DNA of 64,000 nucleotides from Lunularia cruciata (GCA_948567375.1 OX419759.1:62276593-62340592); one strand, 5' to 3'. Positions 21,342 through 31,129 are shown, numbered from the stretch's first letter. Notes: generated from the sequence alone by a model not told the origin. Translations and numbers: made by a program.

Positions 21342-21815
21342 ATGGAGAGTCATCAAGAGTGGAAATTGAGATTATGCAAGGTTCCCCAAGGGTTTGAGGT
21401 GATTGTAGGGGTGGATTTGAGGAAAAGAGAGTTTACAATAGAATTTGAAGAGAGTGTTGAGAGGATCCAAAAACCTACACCACTTGGAGGAAAGAGTGAG
21501 TCTAAGTGCTTTCTATGTGGAGAGAAGGGACATAAGGCAAGTTCATGTCCATTAACCTTTGAGAGCAAGAGATTGAGGGAAAGGAGAGGCTTACTTGACT
21601 TGGGTTTGCATGTTGGACCTTCTTCACCAAGATTGGGAGGGAGAAGATCTAAGACCAAGGAGTTGTGTGAGGTTTGTGGAGTTGAAGGACTTCCAAAAGG
21701 ACATGAGTGTAGTGGAGTAAAAGCACTTTTGGAAACTTTGGTGAAAGATCTTGGAGAGAGTCTTAGTACAGCTACAGAAATACTACCACCTTCATCAGCT
21801 AGTTCTCAAGATTAG
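21342..21815 (+). CDS. A2 accessory CCHC zinc-knuckle ORF (157 residues)
   Basis: This is a separate small ORF upstream of gag-pol. After a polar N-terminus it has CFLCGEKGHKASSCP, a CCHC knuckle. A basic stretch (SKRLRERR) follows, then a second Cys-rich motif, CEVCGVEGLPKGHEC, and an acidic tail. The ATG at 21342 is chosen because A1 starts at the same place; an earlier in-frame ATG exists at 21318. It is additional to the knuckle inside gag (22898-22939). A nucleic-acid chaperone or packaging factor is a reasonable guess. Its stop (21813-21815) lies 2 bases before the next ATG, so L2 could be made by reinitiation. Confidence 0.65.
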   Translation: MESHQEWKLRLCKVPQGFEVIVGVDLRKREFTIEFEESVERIQKPTPLGGKSESKCFLCGEKGHKASSCPLTFESKRLRERRGLLDLGLHVGPSSPRLGGRRSKTKELCEVCGVEGLPKGHECSGVKALLETLVKDLGESLSTATEILPPSSASSQD

Positions 21816-21817
21816 TG

Positions 21818-21982
21818 ATGGAGATAATCTTTCAACTTATGGATAAACTATCCATGAGAGTTAGATTAATATGCACTCTAGGATTTGATGTTGCTATAGA
21901 AATCTTGGAGCAACCTGAACCTTTTGTGTTCCCTAGAGTGGATTATTCTCAGATGGTGTTAGTCATGTATATACTCTATTAG
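21818..21982 (+). CDS. A2 leader module L2 (54 residues), unknown function
   Basis: This short frame opens 2 bases after the CCHC ORF and closes 72 bases before gag-pol. The product has SMRVRLICTLGFD, PEPFVFPRVDY and ends VMYILY. It resembles L1 (MRAHL, PFVYPVVHYD, ILYILY) closely enough to suggest a duplicated module. It resembles the B2 leader even more (MRVSLVYHFG, P-x-ILPVVIYD, MIYIL). The A1 copy is also open. No known domain is recognised. Confidence 0.6.
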   Translation: MEIIFQLMDKLSMRVRLICTLGFDVAIEILEQPEPFVFPRVDYSQMVLVMYILY

Positions 21983-22054
21983 TAATAGAGTGAGAGAAAA
22001 GAAAAGAGGAAAAAAAAAAAATTTGAGAGAAAAGAAAGATAGTGAGGGGTTAAG

Positions 22055-25000
22055 ATGGGGAAACTTCCGGTTTTCTTTGGCAAGGATGGAGAAGATGTGG
22101 AGGCCTTTGTGAGAGACTTCAAGAGAGCTTGCATAGGAAACAATGAGAGGAGGAAGAATGAGTGGGCCTCATTATTACCAGATTTCTTTGAGGATGCAGC
22201 ACTTACATGGTATGAGTCAGAATACCAAAAGAGAGAGAGGAGAGAGGGGGAAGAGGAGTCTTGGGAGACTTTGACTTCAGCACTCATTGAGAACTTTCTT
22301 CCTGATGAGAGTTATGAGAGATTGATGAGTGAGGTTACATTTCTCAAGCAAGGAGATGGAGAGAAAGTGAGAGTCTATGTGGAAAGAGTGGAAAAATTGG
22401 AGTCCAGATTTCGCATAGTGTTGAGGAAGGGTGGGGATGATATGGAGACTACAATGATTGGCATAGGGGCCATGCTCACCAAGAATTTTGTGGGAGGATT
22501 GAGACCACAAATTAGAAGCAAGGTGAGATATGAGAAACCTTCTTCCAAGGTTGAAGCTATCAAGATCGCAATTCGTATGGAGGAGAGTTTGGAAGGGGAT
22601 GAGAGTGATTTGGTGGTGAAGGAGGTTGTGCATCCTCCTCAAGGCTACAAGTATGGTGGAACTTCTGATACTTTGGTGACAAGGGTTGCACCACAAGTAG
22701 TAGTTGCTCCAGTTCTTGCACCTCCACCAAAAGATCCACTCCAAACCATCACAGAACAACTTGCGGATCTCAAGATCAATGTGGTGCAATTATGGGAGAA
22801 GAGAGAGGTGGATCAGAATGTAGGGAGAGGGCCTAGGAGTTATGGAAACCATCCATATAGAGGAGGCCAACCAGCCAACAATTTCAATGATAGAAATTGT
22901 TTTGGTTGTGGGGGAAGAGGCCATATCCAAAGGAATTGCCCAAATTCCACTTACCATGGAGGAAGGGGTTATGAGGGAGCCAATAGAGGGAAAGAGGGAG
23001 GTAGTGAAACCCAAGTGGCTCCTAATCCCAACAAAGGTAAGGGGATAGCATCCATAGATGTGGTTGAGAGCAAGTATGAGAAGGGAGAGTGCTCAAACTC
23101 CAAGGGTCCTAATTTGGAGCTTTTGGCACAAGAGAAGAAGAGAGCTCGTTTTGCAGAGGATGTTCACTCTTCTCAAGGATTTACTTCAAGCAAGGATACT
23201 CCTATGTCTACTAGGAGCACTCGTACCTCAACACCATCAACAACAAAGACTCCAAGGAAGAAGTTGGGGATGGAGGACTTCTTGATCTCCAAGCAACAAT
23301 GGAACTACAATGTGTTGGAGGATGTTGGTAGTCACAAGGCTAACATCACAGTGGGCCAATTAATTGCTTTGAACCCTACCTTGAGAAAGGAGCTTAGAGG
23401 TGGTTTGAGTTCTACAAGGAGCAAGAAGAAGAAGAAGGCAAAAGTTCCAATATCAATGGGGGTGGTGGATGCCAAGCCAGCACCATGGGAAGCTTGTGAA
23501 TATGCCTCCAAGATTGATGTGAGAGTGAATGGTCACAACATCAAGGATGCATTGGTTGATGGAGGATCAGCAGTGAATGCCATGTCAGAAAGGTTGATGA
23601 AGAAGTTGGGTATGATACCCTCAAGAGCTTCAACATTTGTGGTGAGCATGGCAAACAAGCAACAAGTTCGACCAGTAGGAGTGATGGATAAGGTGGTAGT
23701 TTCAGTTATGGGAGTTCAAAATCTCATGACTTTCCAAGTCTTGAAGGATTCAAGCTATGACTTACTTCTTGGGAGGCCATGGTTGAGAGCAGCACGCACA
23801 ACTGATCGATGGCACAAAGGGTACTTAAGGATTGGGCCATCAAACCATAGAGTCACTGTTCCTGTGACTAACACCACCAACACTTCACATTCAGATACCC
23901 CATCTTCTGATTATTGGGAATCAGATTCTGAAGAAGGAGCTTCAGGTGTGGACACAAGCATGGAAGAGGAGACTTCCACGGAGGAGGATGAATCTGAATC
24001 TGATTCAGATGTGTATCCCTTGTGTGCTATGGATTTTGCACCTAAGCCAGAGGTTTTGAAGGACCCAGATAAATCACCATTGACACTTGAGGAGGTAGAG
24101 AGAAGGTTATCTACCCTCAAGTATGGCCCAAATGTTACCAAGGAGGAGAAGGTGAGATTTGAGGAGATTTTCCGCAAGTTCATCCATGTGTTTGCTTTTA
24201 GTTACAAGGATTTGAAGGAAGTCACCTTGGAGGAGCACAAGATAGAGGTGGAGTCACATGCAAGACCAATCCGCCAAAAGCAACGTTGCATTAGCCCACC
24301 AATATCTTTGGTTGTGAAGGAGGAGATTGATAAGCTCAAGGAGGCTGGATTTATCTTTGACGTGGAGAATTCAGAATGGGTGTCTCCAATTGTCATTGTG
24401 AAGAAAAAGAATGGCAAGCTTCGGGTATGTGTGGATTACAAGAAGCTTAATGCTGTTACCAAGAAGGACTACTACCCATTGCCATTCATTGATGAGATCT
24501 TGGAGGAGGTTGCAGGTCATGAGAGGTACAGTTTTGGAGATGGTTATAGTGGATATAACCAAATAAAGATTGCACCAGAGCATCAACAACTCACCACATT
24601 CACCACACCTTGGGGAACTTACGCTTTCAAGGTCATGCCTTTTGGGCTTTGCAATGCTCCAGCCACATTCCAACGGTTCATGAACATGGTATTTGAACCT
24701 TTCATTGGGAAATTTGTGAGAGATTTCATTGATGACTTTTGTGTCTATGGGAGCAAGGAGGAGCACTTTGAGCACCTAATCAAAGTCTTGCAACGCTTGG
24801 ATGAGGCAAATGCATCACTCAACCCAGAGAAGTGCATTTTTGGATGTGAAGAAGGTCTACTTTTGGGGCACATCATCTCCAAGGATGGAATAGCAGTTGA
24901 TCCTGAGAAGGTGAGGAAAATCTCAGACCTTCCATTCCCTTCAAGCTTGACAAAGTTACGCCAATTCTTGGGAATGGTTGGGTACTATAGGAGGTTCATC

Positions 25001-26881
25001 TTCTCATTTTCCAACAAGGCTTATGCATTGACCATCTACATGAAGAAGGGTGTAGATTACATGGTGATTTTGGAAGACAAGGAGGCTCTCAAAGCTTTTG
25101 AGGAGCTCAAGCAATCCCTTGTTGTAGCTCCAATTCTTGCTAAACCTGATTGGAGTAAGCCTTTCATCCTCTACACTGATGCTTCTAATGTAGCTATAGG
25201 ATGCACTCTTAGTCAATTAGACCAAGATGGGCATGATCATCCAATAGCTTATGCTAGTAGGCAGATGGTTTCAGCAGAGAAGAACTACTCTGTCACAGAG
25301 AGAGAAGGGTTGGCAGTGATCTTTGGTCTCAAGAAGTTTAGACACTACTTGATTGGAGGGAAAGCCACAATTGTCACGGATCACAAGGCTTTGAAGTACA
25401 TCTTCAACAAGCCTAATGTTGAAGGGAGACTAGCAAGGTGGATGATACTCTTGTCTGAGTATGACTACACAATTGAGGATAGGCCAGGAAAGAAACATGC
25501 AAATGCTGATTTGTTATCTAGAGCCTATGATCATGATGGAGATGAGCCAGTAGATGATTCCTTCCCGGATGAGGAGCTCATGACAATCTCAGTCACTCAA
25601 GAGATTCCAATGGAGTACAAGGAGATTGTGGATTTTGTGACAAGAGGTAACTATCCAGAAGGGATGCATGCTAGGGAGAGGAAGGCCCTTGCAGCAAGAT
25701 CTAGACCTTACACAATGGTGGAGGATATTCTTTTTCACCAAGGAGCAGATGGTCTACTTCGAAGAGCAGTGGGTAAGGAAGAGTCTATCCTACTCATAAA
25801 GGAGTTTCATGAAGGTTTAGTATGTGGAGGACACTTTGCAGGAAAGGTGACTGCTTTCAAGATTCTAGATGCAGGTTACCATTGGAGAGGGATTTTCAAG
25901 GATTGTCTTGATTATTGCAAAACTTGTCATGTTTGTCAAGCTTTTGCTAGAAAGTCTACATCCACTCCACCACTTAGATCAATTCCATTGCTAGGACCTT
26001 TTGAGAAGTGGGGAATTGATTTTGTAGGACCTCTCAATAGAACCCCAAGGAACAATTGGTACATTGTGGTAGTTACTGATTACCTTACCAAGTGGGTTGA
26101 GGCTAGACCATTGAGGGACAAGAATGAAGATGAAGTGGGTAGATTTCTTTATGAACGCATTATCACTAGGTTTGGATGCCCTTTGGAGTTGGTTTCTGAT
26201 AGAGGAGGAGAGTTTATAGGAAGCATTACTACAGCAATGCTACGACATTTCTCTATCACACATAGAGTAACTACATCCTATAAGCCAAATTCCAATGGCT
26301 TGGCAGAGAGAACCAATCAGACCTTGTGCATGATGTTGGCCAAAGATGCAGAAATGGAGGGGGCTAAACATCATTGGGACAAGAGGATTCATGCAGTTTT
26401 GTGGGAGTATAGGACAACCATGAAGACTTCCACTGGATATTCTCCATTCCAATTGGTGTATGGTATTGAGTCTACCTTACCTATTCACTTTGATCTTCCT
26501 ACCTTCCAAAGCATTCATAGGAGATTGAAGAAAGCACAAGGAAGTGATGCAGGGAAGTCAAGGAAGGATCAACTCATGGAGTTGGAAGAGGCAAGAGCAG
26601 TTTCTATGGTTCGAGTGGAGCAAGCCCAAAGGAAACAAAAGGAGAGCTATGACAAGAGGCAAGGCAAGAAGAAGGTGGAGCCTTTCAAAGAAGGTGATTG
26701 GGTAATGTTGTTTGATTCCATTCGATTCAAGAGAGTGCAAAAGAAGTTTTTGCCTAAGTACTTTGGACCTTTCATAGTAGAGAAGGTGTGGGGCAATTAC
26801 ACCTATGATCTCAAGGAGTTGGGAGGAAGACACTTTGATAGGATTAACCATGATAAGTTGAAGATGTACCATAGAAGGTAG
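22055..26881 (+). CDS. A2 gag-pol polyprotein (1608 residues), Athila-like Ty3/gypsy
   Basis: A single frame encodes all replication proteins. Gag occupies residues 1 to about 210 and ends in a CCHC knuckle, CFGCGGRGHIQRNCP (about 282-296). Protease has VDGGS (about 500). RT starts near 775 (WVSPIVIVKKKNGKL), with GDGYSGYNQIKIAP and the catalytic FIDDF near 890. RNase H has YTDASNVAIG (about 1041). Integrase follows: HHCC zinc domain (HEGLVCGGHF, CKTCHVC, about 1253-1295), then DFVGPL, VSDRGGEF and NSNGLAERTN supplying D, D and E. The C-terminus has YFGPFIVEKV and no chromodomain. An in-frame TGA at 22043-22045 makes 22055 the only start. The order PR-RT-RH-IN is Ty3 type. The RT and the PBS point to the Athila/Tat side of the plant Ty3 tree. 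All catalytic residues I checked are intact. Confidence 0.95.
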   Translation: MGKLPVFFGKDGEDVEAFVRDFKRACIGNNERRKNEWASLLPDFFEDAALTWYESEYQKRERREGEEESWETLTSALIENFLPDESYERLMSEVTFLKQGDGEKVRVYVERVEKLESRFRIVLRKGGDDMETTMIGIGAMLTKNFVGGLRPQIRSKVRYEKPSSKVEAIKIAIRMEESLEGDESDLVVKEVVHPPQGYKYGGTSDTLVTRVAPQVVVAPVLAPPPKDPLQTITEQLADLKINVVQLWEKREVDQNVGRGPRSYGNHPYRGGQPANNFNDRNCFGCGGRGHIQRNCPNSTYHGGRGYEGANRGKEGGSETQVAPNPNKGKGIASIDVVESKYEKGECSNSKGPNLELLAQEKKRARFAEDVHSSQGFTSSKDTPMSTRSTRTSTPSTTKTPRKKLGMEDFLISKQQWNYNVLEDVGSHKANITVGQLIALNPTLRKELRGGLSSTRSKKKKKAKVPISMGVVDAKPAPWEACEYASKIDVRVNGHNIKDALVDGGSAVNAMSERLMKKLGMIPSRASTFVVSMANKQQVRPVGVMDKVVVSVMGVQNLMTFQVLKDSSYDLLLGRPWLRAARTTDRWHKGYLRIGPSNHRVTVPVTNTTNTSHSDTPSSDYWESDSEEGASGVDTSMEEETSTEEDESESDSDVYPLCAMDFAPKPEVLKDPDKSPLTLEEVERRLSTLKYGPNVTKEEKVRFEEIFRKFIHVFAFSYKDLKEVTLEEHKIEVESHARPIRQKQRCISPPISLVVKEEIDKLKEAGFIFDVENSEWVSPIVIVKKKNGKLRVCVDYKKLNAVTKKDYYPLPFIDEILEEVAGHERYSFGDGYSGYNQIKIAPEHQQLTTFTTPWGTYAFKVMPFGLCNAPATFQRFMNMVFEPFIGKFVRDFIDDFCVYGSKEEHFEHLIKVLQRLDEANASLNPEKCIFGCEEGLLLGHIISKDGIAVDPEKVRKISDLPFPSSLTKLRQFLGMVGYYRRFIFSFSNKAYALTIYMKKGVDYMVILEDKEALKAFEELKQSLVVAPILAKPDWSKPFILYTDASNVAIGCTLSQLDQDGHDHPIAYASRQMVSAEKNYSVTEREGLAVIFGLKKFRHYLIGGKATIVTDHKALKYIFNKPNVEGRLARWMILLSEYDYTIEDRPGKKHANADLLSRAYDHDGDEPVDDSFPDEELMTISVTQEIPMEYKEIVDFVTRGNYPEGMHARERKALAARSRPYTMVEDILFHQGADGLLRRAVGKEESILLIKEFHEGLVCGGHFAGKVTAFKILDAGYHWRGIFKDCLDYCKTCHVCQAFARKSTSTPPLRSIPLLGPFEKWGIDFVGPLNRTPRNNWYIVVVTDYLTKWVEARPLRDKNEDEVGRFLYERIITRFGCPLELVSDRGGEFIGSITTAMLRHFSITHRVTTSYKPNSNGLAERTNQTLCMMLAKDAEMEGAKHHWDKRIHAVLWEYRTTMKTSTGYSPFQLVYGIESTLPIHFDLPTFQSIHRRLKKAQGSDAGKSRKDQLMELEEARAVSMVRVEQAQRKQKESYDKRQGKKKVEPFKEGDWVMLFDSIRFKRVQKKFLPKYFGPFIVEKVWGNYTYDLKELGGRHFDRINHDKLKMYHRR

Positions 26882-26918
26882 AGAGACCTTCACTTTGAGG
26901 ACAAAGTGAAAACTTAGT

Positions 26919-26929
26919 CCGGGGGTAAA
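26919..26929 (+). other. A2 polypurine tract
   Basis: CCGGGGGTAAA lies directly before the 3' LTR. It is the expected primer site for plus-strand DNA synthesis and is conserved in A1 as CAGGGGTAAA. Confidence 0.6.
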
Positions 26930-27608
26930 TGTAACACCCATTTGTGCATGTGTGTGGTATTGTGATATTTAGCTTGGTATTACAAGTACTTAAGAGATAT
27001 TATTTATATAGAGATAAAGGATGGTTCTATATTAGTCATGGTTAGCTAAAGTTAGTCATAGCTAAGATAGATGGGACCTTACTTTAGAGGAAGTAGAAAA
27101 GATGAGCACCACTGTTTTGGATTTTAGTGTGTTGACTTGGTATTATTCCTAGGTGTTTGGCTTTGGGGAAAGAGTTGAGAACTCTTGGGCCCGCAAGCCT
27201 TTTTGTTTTGGATTCTTCTTTAGTCCAAGGATAGCCCATGTGAAGGAATCCTTGCTTTAGTGGTTGGGTCAAGATAAGGGGAATATGCCCATGTGAATGG
27301 ATATTCCTTTCTACTTTTTGACTTTACTTGACTTTTAGTCTAGTAACTTGAGTTACTACGGTAATTAGTAACTTTGGTACGTAACTATTTCACAAGTATA
27401 TAAACAAGGAGTGAGGAGGTACTCATCATCCTTTCATTTGCAACTATCTCTCTTTCATTGAGTTCTCTAGTGAGCAATGTCTTGAGTCTTGGAGTGTTAG
27501 CCTTGGAGGAGTATGATGGAGTTGGGGTTCCTTGCCTTCTTAGTCCATGGTGCGCTACCATAATAGCCATCAGAGGTTCATCCTGAGTGAGAGACAGGCC
27601 GGCTCACA
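26930..27608 (+). repeat. A2 3' LTR
   Basis: 679 bp. Read side by side with 19803-20481, I found no difference. It is followed by GTCC, the same four bases that precede the 5' LTR. Confidence 0.95.
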
Positions 27609-27990
27609 GTCCAAACCTGTGAACTTTGCAGCTGAATTTTTTATGAATGTCAAATCTTGAGATGATGGTATGTTTGTTTGTGATTAGCATTGAAGAAGCT
27701 CCATTTTAGGAGCTCTCAGTCCATCTATATGAATGGTCCAATTTAGTAGTTTGGGTGCCGGGTTGAGCCCAAATAGAATACTATTTGTTGTTTGTAAAAT
27801 TCCCAGCCATTTCTAGGAACCATTGGGTCCAAAACCATAGCTGAAATCATGTGAGCTAGTCAGTTCTATGAGGGCCAAGGACAAACACAAACCCTCGAGA
27901 AACCCAACCTCAGTAAACAAAGAAATCCTAAATTCTTATAGAGCGGAGATTTCCAACACACCAGGAATAGGAAGAGAATGTTAGTCTACA
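27609..27990 (+). repeat. Probable remainder of the H LTR
   Basis: Sequence here is unrelated to family A and has no ORF. Removing A2 and one GTCC joins TTGGCTTGTCC to AAACCTGTGAAC. The stretch ends TTAGTCTACA at 27990, a possible LTR terminus. No second H LTR is available in the window to prove it. Confidence 0.4.
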
Positions 27991-29789
27991 AGAAACTTTA
28001 AATCACCTACAATAAAGACAAACTGAGCACAAGCAGCCATGTGCCTCGTGCACTCTCAAGGCCAAACAAATTCCCCCACACCGCCTCATGCATCACACTT
28101 CTTCTTGATTGGATACCTCTCTAAATGATAACCTTCTTCTCCTCTTTCTTTGGAACTTCCTCTTCTTCCTTCCGGTTATCTTCTTCTACCATCTCCAGCT
28201 TTCCTTCTTCTTCCTTTGGTATTGGCTGCATCTCCATTCCATCCTCACTCTTGCTAATCGCTACTCGCTTCACCACTCTGCAATGTGAGTTTAGGTTCTT
28301 CTTCTCTCTCCAAGTCTTTTGACTTGCACTCGGCCTCACCTTCTTATTCTTCCTCCAACAATGCTATTACCACCAGGTCTTTCTTTGGGTTCACTTTTCT
28401 GGTCTTTTGTGGTCTCAATGCCACTACTTCTTCTTTGGGTCAACTCCTCTTCCTTGACTTTGGAGCATTCACCACCAATCTCACACTCGGCCCCGTCTAC
28501 ACGTAGTACTTGTCACTACTTCTGATCTAAAGAATGTACTATTGCTCGTCCACATCAACATCACTCCTTAAGTTGGGATGGAAGTGCGACATCATCTTAT
28601 GTCATTCCGCCATATTCAATAGATTCAATCCCAAGTAAAAATGGGCTGCAAATGGCATAATGTAGTGTGGAGGTGACTTATCCCGCAAATTCCACACCAT
28701 CTGTCTTGTGCACTGGTGAAAGCACTTTGCCCAATTGATGGGTGCTCCTACAAACATCTTATGGAAAAACACCACTTGATGTTTCATCACATAAGTGGTT
28801 TGCTTTGGCTTGAAGATGGCCATCATTGCTCCTACAATGCCTCTCCTCATAGGGTCTTTACAACACTCAACCTTATACCTGTTCTTTGTGTATTTTGAAG
28901 AAAAGGCATCTTGTACTTCCTGGGTTTCTTTAGCTACCTCTCCTCTCCCCAAGAATATGGCTCCCTACTCCTCACCCGCCTCTCTTCTGAGTACTAACCT
29001 CCAATCTGACATTGTCGAGCCGGGCTTCCTCTCTTACCCTCTGCCTTAGGTCCATCCAAACACCTACTCTCTATTATCTTGGTCATGAAACCTGGAAAAC
29101 TAAGGTTCCAATTCCATGCCAAAAATGAGATCCAAAGCGTACTCAAGACTTTGATTCTTGTGATCACATCTTACCTCTGAATCGCATGATTTCTCATTGC
29201 AAACTCCAAGTTTTTCTTTCCACCTCCCATCTTACTTTGCTCCACTCTGGGTTGGTGACTACCCTTCCACCCGACTCCTAGACTAATGATCCTTACTTCC
29301 TCTCAATGCACAAGTGCATCTCTTACTACAATCCCTTTTCCTTGATTTCATGACAACTCCTTAAAGAAGTTACTTGATCATCTCTTTGTCTCAATCCTGA
29401 ATTTTATAATGGTGCATCTCCTAAGTCTTTCTTCACTTTGAGCTTCTACCAATAAATCACACCTTTTGCCTGCTCTTGTCAATGTCAATTTTCTCCCGCT
29501 CATAGGCTAGCCATTTTTTTTGCAGTACCTTCTTGAATGTCCAACCTTGAAGGAAAGTAGTTACATTGTCCTTACCTCGGGGTTGAACACCCCGAGACAA
29601 AGTTTCCTTACTTTGGGTTGAATGCTAACAAGACCAATACAAGTATTTTGTCTTTTGAAACTAAGTCACTTTACTTTGGGTTACAACCCAAAGACACCAT
29701 TCTTCACCTTTTGATGACATACAAGTACAAAAAAACTTTGTCTGTACACTTCTTCTTAAAAAATAAGAAAAAAACAAAAATGTGGGTAT
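27991..29789 (-). other. Unassigned stretch, probably a decayed mobile element on the minus strand
   Basis: The minus strand holds broken coding-like pieces: an acidic Lys/Glu-rich segment (28121-28339) and the frame 28602-28952. A hairpin (CTCGGGGTTGAACACCCCGAG) lies near 29577, and the sequence TTACTTTGGGTT recurs nearby. No RT, integrase or LTR pair is visible. Confidence 0.35.
28602..28952 (-). CDS. Unknown ORF, 116 residues, probably retroelement-derived
   Basis: I do not recognise this protein. It contains KHQVVFFHKMFVGAPINW, CFHQCTRQMVWNL and PHYIMPFAAHFYLGLNLL. It lacks a signal peptide or a catalytic motif. In the same frame past the stop the text goes on (WHKMMSHFHPNLRS), so the frame was once longer. 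Acidic, lysine-rich coding follows downstream on the minus strand. The layout resembles the non-pol ORFs of large plant retroelements, but that is only an impression. Confidence 0.3.
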   Translation of the reverse strand: MGRGEVAKETQEVQDAFSSKYTKNRYKVECCKDPMRRGIVGAMMAIFKPKQTTYVMKHQVVFFHKMFVGAPINWAKCFHQCTRQMVWNLRDKSPPHYIMPFAAHFYLGLNLLNMAE

Positions 29790-30343
29790 CACATCTTGAC
29801 CTCAACCTTTACAAAATCTGCCAACACACTACACATGGGTGGAGTAGCCAACATTAATGGAGATTGATACCATCTGATGGAAATCACTTGGCACTACAGA
29901 TAGATTGTGAGAAAATGGTGGTTACTTTTATTATCATCAAATTGACATTGCATTGTTGAATGTTCACTCAAGAATGGACGACCTCAAAAAGTTACCCAAA
30001 TGGAGTTTTTGGAGTATGATGACCAAATGAGGAAATAAAGAATGACAATAGGAGAATTAGAATCACCTACTAAGAACTTGATTAGTTCCAATGGGATTGA
30101 AAGCTTGACTTATGCAAGTTTGGTTAACTTGCAAGGTATGATGCTGATTATGGTTGTAGGGTGTTGGTTGATTCATGAAATTCAAAGAATTATATTTCCA
30201 TGTAATTAACAAAGAAATTAGATATTCATATCAAGCCAATAATTGGAAGAAGATTGATGATAGCAAATGGTAAAAAGAGATCATCATTCTATACCTCACA
30301 TCTTATTACATTCAAAATTGGAAAAGAGTATTTGGAGTGTATG
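29790..30343 (+). pseudogene. C1 gag knuckle and protease, 5' part
   Basis: It aligns with E at 61620-62170. The zinc-knuckle segment (GGYFYYHQIDIALLNVHS in conceptual translation) has lost its Cys ligands. The protease-side text (SSNGIESLTYASL, then the region of the catalytic Asp) contains stops, and the VDFGSSKN site has become a stop-containing run. It ends at the C2 target site inside the protease. Confidence 0.75.
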
Positions 30344-30396
30344 TGTAAAAGACCAAAGCCAAGGAGAGAAATAGGAGAATGGAAACTCACATTGGG

Positions 30397-31129
30397 TGTA
30401 ATACCAAGGGTTAGCCATATGATCTAGATGTGAAATTTGGTTTGGTAACATCTAGAATGATGTTATACATGATGGTCAAAATAGATCAGATAGAAGTATC
30501 ACCAAAAGAGTACTTCTACTAATAGGGCAGAAACCGAAATAGACTTGAGAACCTTAGAACCAATAGCTAGACATATGATTTAAAGGTGAGAAAGGTGTAA
30601 CACCTGGAAGGATGTTACACATGATGGACTAAACAGATCAGAAAGAGGTATCACCAAAAGAGGACTTCTACTAATAGAGTAGGAACCAAAATATGCCTGA
30701 AATCTTTGAAGGCAATTTTGGAGGCCTAAACGGATGAATTAGGCCTCGAGAATGTGCAGATTCCCCCCAATGGAGGAAAGGCTGGCCTTTCCTCCCCCCT
30801 GGTTTGTCTCATCGAGAGCTTTCCAACGGTACCTTACTCATGTGATTCTGAGATTCCTATAGGAAGATTCCCTAAAAGATTCCCTCCAGTCAAAGCTCAT
30901 TTGACCAACCAGATAGGACCTAGACCAGACAGGTCACCCATCCAAGTAAGTAATCCAAGGGTGGAGCTTGCTGACATGTCACCTATCTACATCCCTAATC
31001 CTATGGTGGAGCTTCCTTGGATGAGATCCTCTTTGCCTATATAGTAAAGAGAAGGTGCTCCCTTGGAGCATCGAATGTTTGAGTGTGCAATTTGTGTTTT
31101 CTCTCTTCTCTTGTCCTCTGAGTATTACA
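30397..31129 (+). repeat. B2 5' LTR
   Basis: 733 bp, from TGTAATACCAAGG to GAGTATTACA. A TATATAG box is at 31038. The first third is a diverged tandem duplication of about 157 bp, as in the other B LTRs. Confidence 0.95.

Larger units (their letters stand above)
19803..27608 (+). mobile_element. A2: intact Athila-like Ty3/gypsy element
   Basis: This 7806-bp element has two 679-bp LTRs that I read as identical, a tRNA-Asp type PBS, two leader ORFs, a CCHC ORF, one unbroken gag-pol frame and a GGGGGTAAA tract. The shared flank is GTCC on both sides (19799-19802 and 27609-27612). That is one base short of the usual 5-bp duplication. It sits inside the LTR of H. Identical LTRs mean a very recent insertion. 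Confidence 0.95.

Noticed and set aside
22277-22789. Long minus-strand frame opposite A2 gag
   Set aside because: It is a shadow of the strongly biased gag codons, and A1 has a similar but broken shadow.
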